In this document: positions 26,911-37,145 of the stretch, piece by piece
Layout of the letters: the number at the start of each line of letters is the position of its first letter
How positions within the stretch are numbered: position 1 is the first letter of the stretch
Source: Parascedosporium putredinis
Lineage: Eukaryota > Ascomycota > Sordariomycetes > Microascales > Microascaceae
Length of the DNA: 64,000 nt
Assembly: GCA_949357655.1 (NCBI GenBank)
Contig: CASHTG010000009.1
Location: 806,001 to 870,000, forward strand
Direction: 5' to 3'
The notes under the pieces: model-generated
What the model saw: the letters and a program-made list of their open reading frames with translations, nothing else
Told to the model about the DNA's origin: nothing
Database searches by the model: none
Made by a program: the position numbers and the translations under genes

Positions 26911-29417
26911 TTAGCAAGCGCAGTACTTGGTCAGCGGGTCGCCAGAAACCTGGCTGCTGCAACCGGGCTTCCTGCCCCCGTCGCAAGTCCACTGGTTGCA
27001 GTCGCTGTCCTTGTTACAAAGAGACCTAGCAGGAGGAGGGTTGGCCGGGGGCGGCGCGGGCTCCTCGGGCTTGGGCTCCTCCACCTTGTCGGTGACCTCA
27101 TAACCATAAATGACACAGCCGGCGTCGAACCAGCCCTTGTCCGCGAGCTTGCCGGCGTCCTTGCGCTTGCCGCAAGCGTCGTTGATGGCGGCAAAGGCGT
27201 CGTTGCACTTGGTCGTGCACTCGTTACCCGAGCGCTTGTCCGTCGAGAGAATCATCTTCCATCCGTCAGCCTGGATGTCGTAGGTCGAGATGAACTCGCC
27301 AGCCTCGAGCCGGTTGCAGAAATCGCCGTAGAGAGTGCTCTTGCTAGCGTTGGGCCCGCCAAACGTGCCCGCGGAGACGTCGCTGTCGTCGGGGAGCACT
27401 CGGCGTGGGGCTTAGTCGCGGGGTCGATGACCTCGAAAGAGCCGGTGCCGCATTCGAGCTCGATCGAGCCCTTGTGGGAGAACTTGTGGTCTTCGGGTGC
27501 GCCTGTAGAGGAGGGAAAGAACATCCCGAGGTTAGCAAACTGGCTCCCTTAAGGCGTGTAGGGGTAGAGTTGGGATGGAAAGGGGGTGGGAAAGACTTAC
27601 AGTCACCGTTGAGGCCAAAGGCGTCCATGAAGATTTGCTCGCAAGTGTTCTCGCACTTCTTGCCCTCCTTGGGCTCCCACTTGAACTTGAACTCCCAATC
27701 CTCATAACCCCTCCAGGCGACCTGACCGGCGCTGTAGGATCGCTCAACGCCTTTATCTAGGCGCCAGGTGGTCCATGTGCTGCAGAAGTCGGAAGCGAGG
27801 CTAAGAAAACAGGGGAGAAAGTGACACGTTAGTCTCGATTTCTTTCTTCAGTCGGGTTTGTGAAAATGTTGGAGCTACTTACCGCCTGAAGAGCTTGGGC
27901 TGTAGGACTTCCTTGCGGATGCTGCATTCAGTTCTGCCGTTGACGGGGGAAGACGGGCATATCCTTGGGGGTGAAGGCGTCGGCGAAGAGAACCATGATG
28001 TCGATGGATGGGTTGCGGAAGTTGATGAGCTCGAAGCGGCTGGGGTTGCAGTCGCACCCGTCATTGGGGCCCTAGAAGATGCATCCGTGTTAGCAGCGTG
28101 ATTCCCTGGTTTCCTTTGGCTATGGGAATACGAAAACAGCGGGGACAGGAGATTAACATACACCATCGCAAACGCCGCCGGGGCCAAGTCCGTTGGCCTT
28201 GGGCTTGTACTTGCAGTTGTCGGTACCACACTCGGGCTGTGAAGAGGTTTTGTTAGCCATGTCTCTAGCGAACTAAAAGGGAAAGAAGGAAAAGAGCAAG
28301 TGGGGGAATGGGACGTACCCTCTGGATGTTGGTCTCGGTCGCCGCGGGGCAGCTGCTAGTGGTGGTGCGGGTAGTGGTGGTGGTGGTGCGGAAAGTCTGC
28401 AGAGTCTTGATAAGGTCCTCGGCAACCGTGGCACCCTTGACTCCGACCGCGACGGCGGCGGCGCCCTGCACGATGTCCTCCTGGAACAGGCGGTAGAGCA
28501 TGTTCATGACACTCATACCGAGAGTACCCAGCTCGCCGGATGCGCCACCCTGGGCTTCAAGCTCCGCAATGCCAATCCTGTTGTGTTCAATTCCCGTTAG
28601 CCACGAAAGGGGAGTTCATTGAGGAGGAGGGGATCACTCACTCGTCGGCACCAATGGTGTAGTCAACACCCGCATCAGTCATGGCATCCGCCTCAGTACC
28701 GGTCCACTCCGGGTTATCCTCCTTGAACTGCTGAAGGAGCTTCTTGACATCGGCTGTGGCCGCGTTCTCCTGGGTCTTGTCCAGCATCTCCTGGTACAGG
28801 TTCGAGATCATCTTAGCCCGATCCTTCCAGCCCTTGATCTTTTGAATGTCGTTGATCTTCATCGGGCGCGGGGGCGGGGCATGGCGCACACGGCCACGTC
28901 ACCCTGGCGACCGAGGAGCTGGCGCCGGGCCTTGGCACCGGGGACACCGCACGCGGCCTCGGTGAAGACGGACTTGAGGAAGTCGGCGAAGCCAGAGTTG
29001 ACGATCTTGATGGCCACCGCGCCGTTTTCGGCCATCTCGACCTCGAAGAAGCGCTCCATGGGCACGGTGGTGCGGATGGGAGCTGGGTTGCCGTCCACGG
29101 TGGTGATGGTGGGTACCTGCGTGATGGTGGGGGCGTTGGGATCAGGGGTAGGGTGTGTTGGCTATCGCGGGGTTTCCGGGGCGTGTTAGTCTTCCTTTTT
29201 CTTCCGCTATTCAAGTCCTCACCCCACTCTTCTTCATCTTTGTCCAAAGGGAGGGGTCTTTGTGTAAATGGACTTACACAATGTGATCGATGGGATAGAT
29301 GGTGACGGGATTGACACCAATCTGGTCGGTTCGGGTGGGCAAAACACCGGCATTGGCCAGGCCCGCGCCGAGAAAGGCGCCAGCCAGAGCTGCGAAACCC
29401 CGGCTGCTGGTCCGCAT
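26911..29417 (-). CDS. Secreted cysteine-rich protein of unknown function, seven exons
   Basis: Exons on the minus strand: 29417-29280, 29161-28642, 28577-28319, 28236-28162, 28071-27883, 27800-27601 and 27502-26911. Introns have GTGAGT, GTACGT, GTATGT and GTAAGT donors and mostly CTAAC branch sites; only the first donor (GTGTAA) is weak. After three one-base corrections (one missing in the G runs 28870-28879, one extra in the G5 run 27945-27949, one missing near 27399) the model gives 657 aa, and every exon phase matches. The product has a signal peptide (MRTSSRGFAALAGAFLGAGL, cut near ANA). An N-terminal half of about 300 residues has few cysteines, and a Thr-rich linker follows. The C-terminal half has more than twenty cysteines. 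After a Pro/Glu-rich hinge, the last segment is a compact module with six cysteines, ending KYCAC. I recognise no catalytic motif. It is probably extracellular; the role is unknown. Confidence 0.75.
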
Positions 29418-29722
29418 GTCTGCTAGACTAGATTGGAGGTAGTGCTTTTTGACAGGTACAAGAGAATAGGAAGAATGGGGAATAAGAAAAGAAGCCCTTG
29501 GAGTAATAGGGATAATGAGCTAAAACCAAAACCAGGACAAAAGGAAAAATGGGAAAAGCTCGAGGTTTAATACAGACAATGCCAAAAACAAAAGGAAACA
29601 AATGAAAAGATGCAATGAATACAACCAAGATGACAAAGAGATGAGATGCTAAAGAAGATGAAGATGCTGATGATGGGAATACTAATAATCTTTGGACTTT
29701 GGTCGAGTGCCGGGCAAACAAC

Positions 29723-29729
29723 TATATAT
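29723..29729 (-). promoter_or_regulatory. TATA-like box of the secreted cysteine-rich gene
   Basis: The palindromic motif ATATATA reads on the minus strand about 306 bases upstream of the start codon at 29417. Spacing is similar to the boxes of the other secreted genes in the window. Confidence 0.4.
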
Positions 29730-30781
29730 CCCCATCGTCAACTTACAATACACGCGCCACACACAAACGCTATGTTGCTTCAAGAGCCGCGGTGCGCGGG
29801 TGGGCGATGCTCGCCAAATTCCTCCATGAAACCCAGCCCATCGTGAGATTCGCCTACCGATTGTTTTTTCCGGGTTTCTGTTTCCTTAATTTTTTTTTAG
29901 GCGCCGTTATTACCAAGCTCCCATAAGATGCAGGTGAAGGGCGCAGTCTCCGTTCCGCTGGATTCACTGCGACGTAGTCGGCCGCCTCGGATCCGTGCTC
30001 AGCAGGCGGCCGTAGAGCCCCACACGTGCTCAGTCTCGATTGCGGACCTTTTCTTCCCAGTGCACAAGAGTCTCTCGATCGATCGATGCTGATGCTTGCT
30101 GACATGTACCAATGTATCCCCAGATCCATTGTGCCATTGTATTACTCTTTGTTTCCTCTGTTTCTGCCCCCAAGACCCCTGCTTCTTCTCAGCCTCCCCG
30201 CGCCCTTTGGCTCAGCAAACCCCCAAAGGAAAAATAGAACCAGAGTCCCCACTGCTATCCCAGCCAATCCGGATCGAAGAGTCCCCTGAACAGGATATAT
30301 TCGTGCTCGGCTAATATCCCCGTTCCCTACAGCCAGTCCTGCTGCGGACACTGCGCGTACCGGACGTTTTACCTTCCGGGGACTTTTCTCCCTTCCTCAC
30401 TCGCCCATCTACTCATTCTTCACGTTTTGCTTGTATTGTTTTCGTCTCTTTTCGGCCGAGGGATTTCCGGGGTCCTGTGTGGAGATGAAATGACAAGACA
30501 TCGAATCGGGAACACACTCTTTTTAGGACTGACTCGATCAGCAGTTCGTCAAAGGAGAACCAGGAAACACTCGTCCTTCCCCTGGGTGGGTAGGGGGCGG
30601 CGTTTTGTTTTGCGCTGCGCATCGTGAGGTGTGATGATGGCGGTGATCCGTTCCTTGCACACGCGCTGCGGCTATCGTGGATCGTGGGCCGATTCCCCCT
30701 TTGGAGTGCTAGCGAGCACAGCGCGGCGAGCGCTTATTGAATCTTGGCTGAGCGAGAAGGAGCCGGACATTGTCCCCGGTT

Positions 30782-30809
30782 TGCGAAAGGAACTCTGCGA
30801 AAGGAACTC
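30782..30809. repeat. Perfect 14-bp tandem duplication
   Basis: The unit TGCGAAAGGAACTC occurs twice head-to-tail without a mismatch, in the shared promoter region and about 60 bases upstream of the TATA-like box of the metalloprotease-like gene. Confidence 0.85.
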
Positions 30810-30871
30810 TAGAGCTCGGCAAAGTCAACTCGTGCCCTTGGTGAAGCGAAGATGCAGATGTCGGTTGCCAG

Positions 30872-30878
30872 TATATAT
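30872..30878 (+). promoter_or_regulatory. TATA-like box of the metalloprotease-like gene
   Basis: The motif TATATAT lies about 260 bases upstream of the start codon at 31140 and is followed by a long pyrimidine-rich leader. Confidence 0.5.
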
Positions 30879-31139
30879 GACCAATGTGCTTCCTCGCCAT
30901 GTGCCACCTCTATTAATCCATCACTGTTATTTTCTCTTTCCTTGCTTCATCATCACCTACCATTCTTATACGGGTTCTCTTCCTGTCAAGCGTTGCTTTA
31001 TCTCCTTTCGTCAACCCTTTTATTTCTTTTTTTCTCTTCTTTTCTTTTGTTTCTCTTTGGTTTTCTGTTCGCCCGCTTTAGCCCCTCCAACTCTCGTCCA
31101 GCATATTCCACGTATTAGTCGTCTTCCAAATTAGTCCCC

Positions 31140-32555
31140 ATGAAGACTTCCGCCTTCTTCCTCCTTCCGCTTATCCAAAGCGCCTTGGCCATCGGCTTTT
31201 ATGCCATTGATGCCAACTGCAGTAAGGGCCTCCCTTCTTTCCGCAGGGATCGTAGGAAAATACAAGTAATCCTAACCTTTACTCTTTAGATGATGCCGAG
31301 AAAGCCGGTATCGAAAAGGCCATGGGCGCCGCTATCGACCGGGCCAAGGCCGCTCGTGATCGCCTAAGCAATCCGGATGACCTAACCGATAGGGCGTTTA
31401 AAGTTGTCTTTGGTGAGAGCTGGAGCCAAAAGGGTCTCCAGGACCAGATCAATTTCGCCAAGAGTGAGTACGAGTAGGGCCTCGGCTGGGAGTGCGGTCT
31501 TTTCTGTTTTATTGGCTCTTCTTCCTCGGGTTGTGTGGCCACTTGCTGACGGATCGTAGATTTCATGGGTGCGATTGCCGATATTGGTAGGGAGCCTGTG
31601 ACGACACCCCAGGCCTTCCTCTGGAGGCCAAGCGGTGGCCGCAACTGGGACAACATTGTAAGCCAACCATCTACCGAGTCCTCCTACCATGAACAGTGTC
31701 CTAACCTTGACCCGCAGGAAATCTGGTGCTCTGCCGACGACAAGCGCTTCGTCGCCATCGAGGGAGCCACCGACGAGAGGGGCGAGCAGCTCTGGGAGGA
31801 TGCCATCGCCATCATGAACCGGCCCCAGTGGGAGAACAAGGGTGTGGAGCTCCGCCGCCACGGCCACCGCGGCGAGGTCTACCAGCCGCCGGACGGCCTC
31901 GACATGGACGCCGAGGCCGTGACCAGGCGCTACGAGAACAAGATTGACCCCAACAGGCCCGCGACCTCGGACAACCTGCGCAGCGGTGGCAGGGCCGCCT
32001 CCATCGACGTTTTCAAGACGTGGCGCGACCAGTGGTCCGCCAAGGGCTGGCCTATCCTGACCCGCGAGTTTGTCGAGAAGGCTAGGCTGCCCGAAGAGCT
32101 TTCCAAGATTGAGGAGGAGTGGAAGAAGCAGACCGACAAGGAATTCAGGCAGGTCGAGGCCCTGATGATGCCGGAGCACGTTATGCTTCACGAGGTATGG
32201 AATAGTTCCCTTGGCTCTTTTTCTGTCCTGGAGGAAGATTCTTTTTGGCTGACGCATTGGTTTTCTAGCTCTTCCACACCAAGCACGGTGGCAGGAAGCA
32301 GGACAAGGGCACACTCGACCATCCCGATTGCTACGGATTCTCCTGCGTTACTGCCATCAAGCAGACTCAGAATGCCGGTAAGTGTTATCGAACGAGACAT
32401 CAGTGTGATTCCTGCCCTTTCTCATATATCCGCGCATGTGCTGACGCCATATTTTCGATATAGACTCAATGGCCTACCTCGGCCTTCTGCTTCAGCTGCT
32501 TGACTGGGGATACATGGTGAACGCCGACGGTGTCATCATCAAGCACGCGGTCTAG
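31140..32555 (+). CDS. Secreted metalloprotease-like protein (HExxH, aspzincin/M35-like), six exons
   Basis: Exons: 31140-31221, 31290-31463, 31560-31657, 31718-32194, 32269-32377 and 32464-32555. All five introns have GT donors, YAG acceptors and CTAAC/CTGAC-like branch sites. The exons sum to 344 codons with no frame break, so the product is 343 aa. Residues 1-18 (MKTSAFFLLPLIQSALA) are a signal peptide. The C-terminal part holds MLHELFHTKHGG, a zinc-binding HExxH motif spanning the exon 4/5 junction, followed by KGTLDHPDCYGF. This matches the GTxDxxYG-type second motif of deuterolysin/aspzincin proteases, in which the Asp is the third zinc ligand. The final helix (DSMAYLGLLLQLLDWGY) fits that fold. 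The protein is likely an extracellular zinc endopeptidase or a relative. The N-terminal 200 residues do not resemble a classical propeptide, so assignment to M35 itself is uncertain. It is divergent from the secreted cysteine-rich gene. Confidence 0.85.
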
Positions 32556-33677
32556 ACGTGTATATTATTAGCTTTTTCACAATTGCATGGTTGGCATCCC
32601 GCGTGGGCGTTGCATTTAGAGTTGGAGTTTTCATCCGGCTTTTTTCTTTGGGCTTTCTGATTAGAACGCGGTTTCCGGAGTTTATAGACTTGGCATTAGA
32701 GGTTGAAATGTAAAAGACTTTTCTATCCTGCCTGTGTTAACCAGTTGATGCCGTGCCATGAGTAAGGGAGAAGGGAAACATACGGGTGGTTTCCAGTTCG
32801 AACACTTGATACAGCGCGCATAGCTAGAAGTGCTCCTAACCTCCGCGTAGCCCGGCCGCTCCTGCCTTCTTATAGTATGAGGCAAATGGGAGATGGCCGG
32901 ACGCCCCTCGCTCTTTCCAACCCTCGGAAGCGTTCCCCAAGGTGTAAGCCCAAGTCCACGAACTCGCTCCTTCCGTTTCCTTCAGAAGAGTAAGTATATC
33001 CCTTATATGGCAGTTTACAGCAAGAACTCCCAACCGAGCAGCTCAAGCACCTACACTGCGACTGGAATGGCCTAACGGTCGAACCGGAGCGCTCACAAAG
33101 GTTAGAAAAATAAGCTTTTCGGAGGAGATTCGCGACAGAAGCGGTTGAGGATTCGAAACTGCGGACGGGCCGGGTTCTTCTTCTTTTTTTTTTTTCTTCT
33201 TTTTCTTCATACACCTAGTCCTGGTTCTTAGTTATCTTGGTTTGATATTTGAATGAATCGCTATGTTTAATATCTTCGATTGGCTTCTTCTGCAAAGTGT
33301 CATCCTCGTGGACACATCTTGGTAGATAGATGTTCATCAAATATTATAGATGACGAGGTAGCCTTGTGGTTGTTTAAGCTAGCCCCGACAAGTTGAACCG
33401 GAAGTAGGATGAGGATTGTTTTTTTAATCTTCGATTTGAATGTAGAATTATATCCCTAAGCCGCAACTAACGCCTTCCTGCACTCTGCCGCCCTTCCCAC
33501 GCTTCATGACTTTTCTTTTCCTTTCCGTTCTCGCTGTTCATTACGTTGCCGTTTCTCCCGCTTCACCTCGATGAACAAAACAGTTAAAAATAAGACCAAA
33601 AAGATCGAAACGCGCTCTACATGACCGTTGCCAACTATTCCCGCACACCTTTATTTTCCCTTTCCACTTTCCTCTTC
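32556..33677. other. Intergenic, convergent 3' flanks
   Basis: The convergent interval between the metalloprotease-like gene and MCM5. It contains 3' flanks and an A/T-rich stretch near 33230-33350. I see no gene or structured RNA that I can support. Confidence 0.6.
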
Positions 33678-36168
33678 TTAGACCGCATTCCTGTACACTT
33701 GCTGGCCTTGGTTCCTGAACATGATGGTGTCCCTCCTCTGCATCATGAGCAGCGCCCTGTTTAGCCCCTGCTCCGTGTATCCCTTGCCCTCCACCATCTC
33801 GCGTCTAAGCGTCGCCAGGCTCGTGCTCCAGCCGATGGGGAGCCTCCTCTTGAGCTCTCCCTCTAGCCTGCTGACCTCATCGTTGAGTTCCCTGTTGCCC
33901 TGATTGCTGCCTTGGTTCACCGCGTCCATGGTCGAGCATAGGAACAGGCGGATGGCCTCGTCCACGTGCGTCTCGGTCGCCACGGGTGAGAGCGTGAACT
34001 TGGCTAGAGCTTCGCTTATGCGGACAATGGCCTCCAGCTGACGCACCGTAATGGGAATCGAGGAGCGGACATCCATCTCCTTCTCCGCCGACTTGACCTG
34101 TCGCCGGATGGAGACGAAGTGGGAAGAGAGTTTCTCGGCGGCTTCAGAGCTGAGGCGCGGGGCGCAGCGTCTAGAGAAGGGAACGTTAGTATACTCTGGC
34201 AGGCTCAATGGGGTTGATTGGTTCTCTTTCTTCTACCGGTTGATGGGTGGAACCGTGAGGACAGGGGGTGAGGGGTTGGGGACGGGATTCACGTACGACC
34301 TGCAGTAGCTTATGTATCGCTTCATCTTTTCAACTGGAATCTCAGCCTCGGAGGTATCATCCACCCGCCGACCACCCATCTGAATGCTCATAACGTGCTT
34401 GGCAAGACTCTCATCCTTTGCTCGACTATGCTCATCTTTGACGATGAAGATCATATCAAAACGAGACAAGATGGTGGTCTGGAAATCAATGTTCTCGCCG
34501 GGAGACTTCATGTCGTCATATCTTCCAAAGATGGGATTGGCCGCCGCAAGCACCGACGTCCTCGAGTTGAGAATGGTGGTGATGCCTGCCTTGGCGATGG
34601 AAATGGTCTGCTGCTCCATGGCTTCGTGGATGGCCACACGGTCCTCGTCTCGCATCTTGTCAAATTCGTCGATGCAGACCACGCCGCCATCCGCGAGCAC
34701 CATGGCACCGCCCTCCAGGTAGAACTCTCGCGTCGACTGGTCACGTTGCACCGAGGCCGTCAAACCGGCGGCAGACGAACCCTTGCCGGACGTGTAGATG
34801 GAGATGGGGGCCACACGCTCTACAAACTTTAGGATCTGGGACTTGGCCGTACCGGGGTCACCGAGGAGGAGGACGTTGATGTCGCCTCTTAGCTTCATGC
34901 CGTCGGGCAAGATCTTTTGGATCCGCCCATGAGGAGACACAAAACTGCCTTCTTGATATCGCGGTTGCCGTAGATGGAGGGCGCGATGCAATCTGTGAGA
35001 ACTTCATAGATGTCCTTCCGCCTGCTGAGCTCGAGGAACTCCTGTTCTTCCTCCTCGGTGAACGTGGAACTGCCCTTGGCCGTCTTGTCTAGGTCGGTCT
35101 GGATACCAACGGCCCTCAGGTATGGGGTCCTGATGGCGATAGCACCGCTCGTAGAGTTGTTTCGCGAGCTCTTGTTCTGGTAGATAGAAAAGACACCCGT
35201 GACGGTGCATCGCGATCCTGGGACCACACGGTTGGTCAAGTACCGGTCTGCCGAGATGAGCACGTGTCTGGGAAGTTCACCGACGGGTACCTGATCCGGA
35301 GCTTCCTGGAGCTTGATAATTTGTTGGTCAACGAACTGCGACCTCTCGTGGAGGACAAAGTAAGGGTCCATCGGACACTTGGGGGTCGGGTCGTTGGGCA
35401 CGCGCTGCCTGGAGCACATGCGAGGCAGGGACACACCGGTGAAGCCACCGGTGACGGGTATCGTCTGAGAATGCTGGCAGGTGCGGCACTGAGCGACGAT
35501 AAGGGTCGCTTTGGAGGAGGTAACGGAGGCGCCGATGACGATACCGGGAACCCTCACAAGCTTCGAGATGGTCATGGAGTCAAGATTTCTGATGGACGTG
35601 TTGTCGGCATCGGAGTGGAGAAGAAGTTGGTGTTCGGGAAGCTCGACCTTGCCTTCAAGGGGGAAGATGATGCGCATCGAGCACTTCTTAAGCGCTGACT
35701 CGAACTATATGGCGCACCATTGTTAGTTCGTTCCCGGATCGATCCATGACTGTGCCTGAGTCCCTCGCACTCGCATGGCAGGCCTCTTATAGGCGGGAGG
35801 GGATGGCGGCAAGGCACATGGGAGGTAAAAAGTACGTACTAGAGGGATGACCTCGCCGGGCTCGTTGACGAGCTTATGCGCCAGCTCTTCATTGTAATTG
35901 ATCAAGTCGTTGATGTTGATATCACAATAGTATTGCTTGAGGAGGGCGTTTTCTCGCACTTGATCTCTACACCGCCCGCGTTAATACCTGGTGCCAGTCG
36001 CATCGACGAGGGTGACAAGGAGCAAATGCATACCTGTAGATGAACCGGTTCTCGAGTCTGAAATTGAGTATAAAGTTTTCGAGCTGCGCCTGAATTTGCA
36101 GCGCAGTGTCCTCGCTCGTTGAAGTTGGCGTCAAAGACGTGCGTCGAGTAGACCGACTGACGATCCAT
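33678..36168 (-). CDS. mcm5: DNA replication licensing factor MCM5
   Basis: A subunit of the nuclear MCM2-7 replicative helicase. Exons: 36168-36034, 35966-35840, 35704-34297 and 34170-33678. Donors are GTATGC or GTACGT, with clear branch sites. Order of domains: an N-terminal helical domain ([13 protein letters not shown]); a zinc-binding segment with CRTCQ followed by MC and KC pairs; an OB-fold linker; then the AAA+ core. The core has Walker A GDPGTAKS at about residue 370, Walker B CIDEFDKM about 65 residues later, and the SRFD arginine-finger motif. It ends with the C-terminal lid and [14 protein letters not shown]. Two single-base problems are present. A T4 run at 34915-34918 (A4 on the coding strand) should be T5, since GGSKKILPDG otherwise becomes a stop. 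One base near 36114 is extra. With both allowed for, the product is 720 aa, the usual MCM5 length. The gene is essential, so these are probably sequence errors. Confidence 0.95.
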
Positions 36169-36387
36169 GATTGCGGGGTATTGATCGCCTCTGTGTGTAT
36201 CTTTATCTCCTTGGTGTGGAATGGATTTTGAAGAGAAAATTGCGGGGAGTCGAATGATCGAGGAGCGCGAGAAAGAGGTTTGCGATTGTTCGGACGAGGG
36301 GCTGTCCGAGGAAGTTCGCAGGGTTGCGAAGGCGGGATGGCAGCGTGGGGTGGCCTTTGAGAAAATGAGGTGGAGTGTGGAGGGGAG

Positions 36388-36405
36388 ACGCGAAACTCCA
36401 CGCGT
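36388..36405. promoter_or_regulatory. MCB/SCB-like G1/S boxes upstream of MCM5
   Basis: ACGCGAAA at 36388-36395 and the palindromic MluI box ACGCGT at 36400-36405 lie 4 bases apart, about 220-235 bases upstream of the MCM5 start codon. In both model yeasts the MBF complex activates replication genes at G1/S through ACGCGT-type sites. The motif, distance and target all agree; function here is inferred. Confidence 0.6.
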
Positions 36406-36524
36406 TAGGACTGGCTCAACGCGCCGCCTGCCACTCATTCACGTCAAGAAGTTTAAGTGGTTGCAGCTGCCCCTGAATGCGGTAAGAAGTACCTAGGTAC
36501 CTCTTGTCTCGGGAACGTTATCAA

Positions 36525-36530
36525 CACGTG
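36525..36530. promoter_or_regulatory. CACGTG E-box in the MCM5/VPS54 intergenic region
   Basis: A palindromic CACGTG about 360 bases upstream of MCM5 and 620 bases upstream of VPS54. It is a core for bHLH or CBF1-like factors. A six-base match alone is weak evidence. Confidence 0.3.
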
Positions 36531-37145
36531 ATGATTTCGGGGAATTGTCGGCTCCTAGCTCGTAGGCAACCGAATTTCGGTCTCTTGTGGGTAAGCAGCA
36601 GACTGTGCTATGCAGGGGTGCTCCCATCAGTAGTGAGAAGCTCTGTGGCAGCTGAGAGTGGCGGGCTGCAGGGTTCAGAGCCAAAGGGAGAAGGCTCAAC
36701 CAGCTGGGCTTGGCTTGACTACGTGGACAAAGTGTCGCAAGCTCCAGAAAAGGGAACCCAGCACTGATTAAAGGGAGAAAAAGAAGAGGAAATAAAACAA
36801 AAAAATCCCCGAAACCACAAAGCGACCCAGAGCCCGAGACGCTAATTCGGGATCCGATCGAGAACGAGCTTCCTTTGACAATTGCTCGAATCCGAAGATA
36901 CTCGCTAAGCCATCCAGCCAATTCCTTCCCGCGTGCCGAACGACACACCCGTCCCCTCCCCTCCTTCCACGACGACCGCACGAGCCGAGCGGCCTTGGTT
37001 TCTAGTTTTCGAGAAATGTCTCCGCGATAGTCACGACAGCCCAAGCCGTCAATTTGACCGTTGTCGGCTCCCCTTCGACGTCCCCGCAGCGACCTCTTTC
37101 CCCTCCTCCGCCGCCGCCGATTTCCACCTTCTTAGTTAGCCAGCC

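Larger units (their letters stand above)
29418..31139. other. Shared divergent intergenic region of two secreted-protein genes
   Basis: About 1.7 kb between two divergently transcribed secreted-protein genes. Each side carries a TATA-like box 260-310 bases from its start codon. The right-hand side has a C/T-rich leader (30900-31100), as is common for fungal genes. A perfect 14-bp tandem duplication lies at 30782-30809. No gene is supportable inside. Confidence 0.6.
36169..37145. other. Bidirectional promoter region MCM5 / VPS54
   Basis: A 977-base divergent interval. The MCM5-proximal half holds MCB/SCB-like motifs and a CACGTG. The VPS54-proximal part is C/T-rich (36940-37140), as expected for a leader. 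No gene is supportable inside. Confidence 0.6.
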
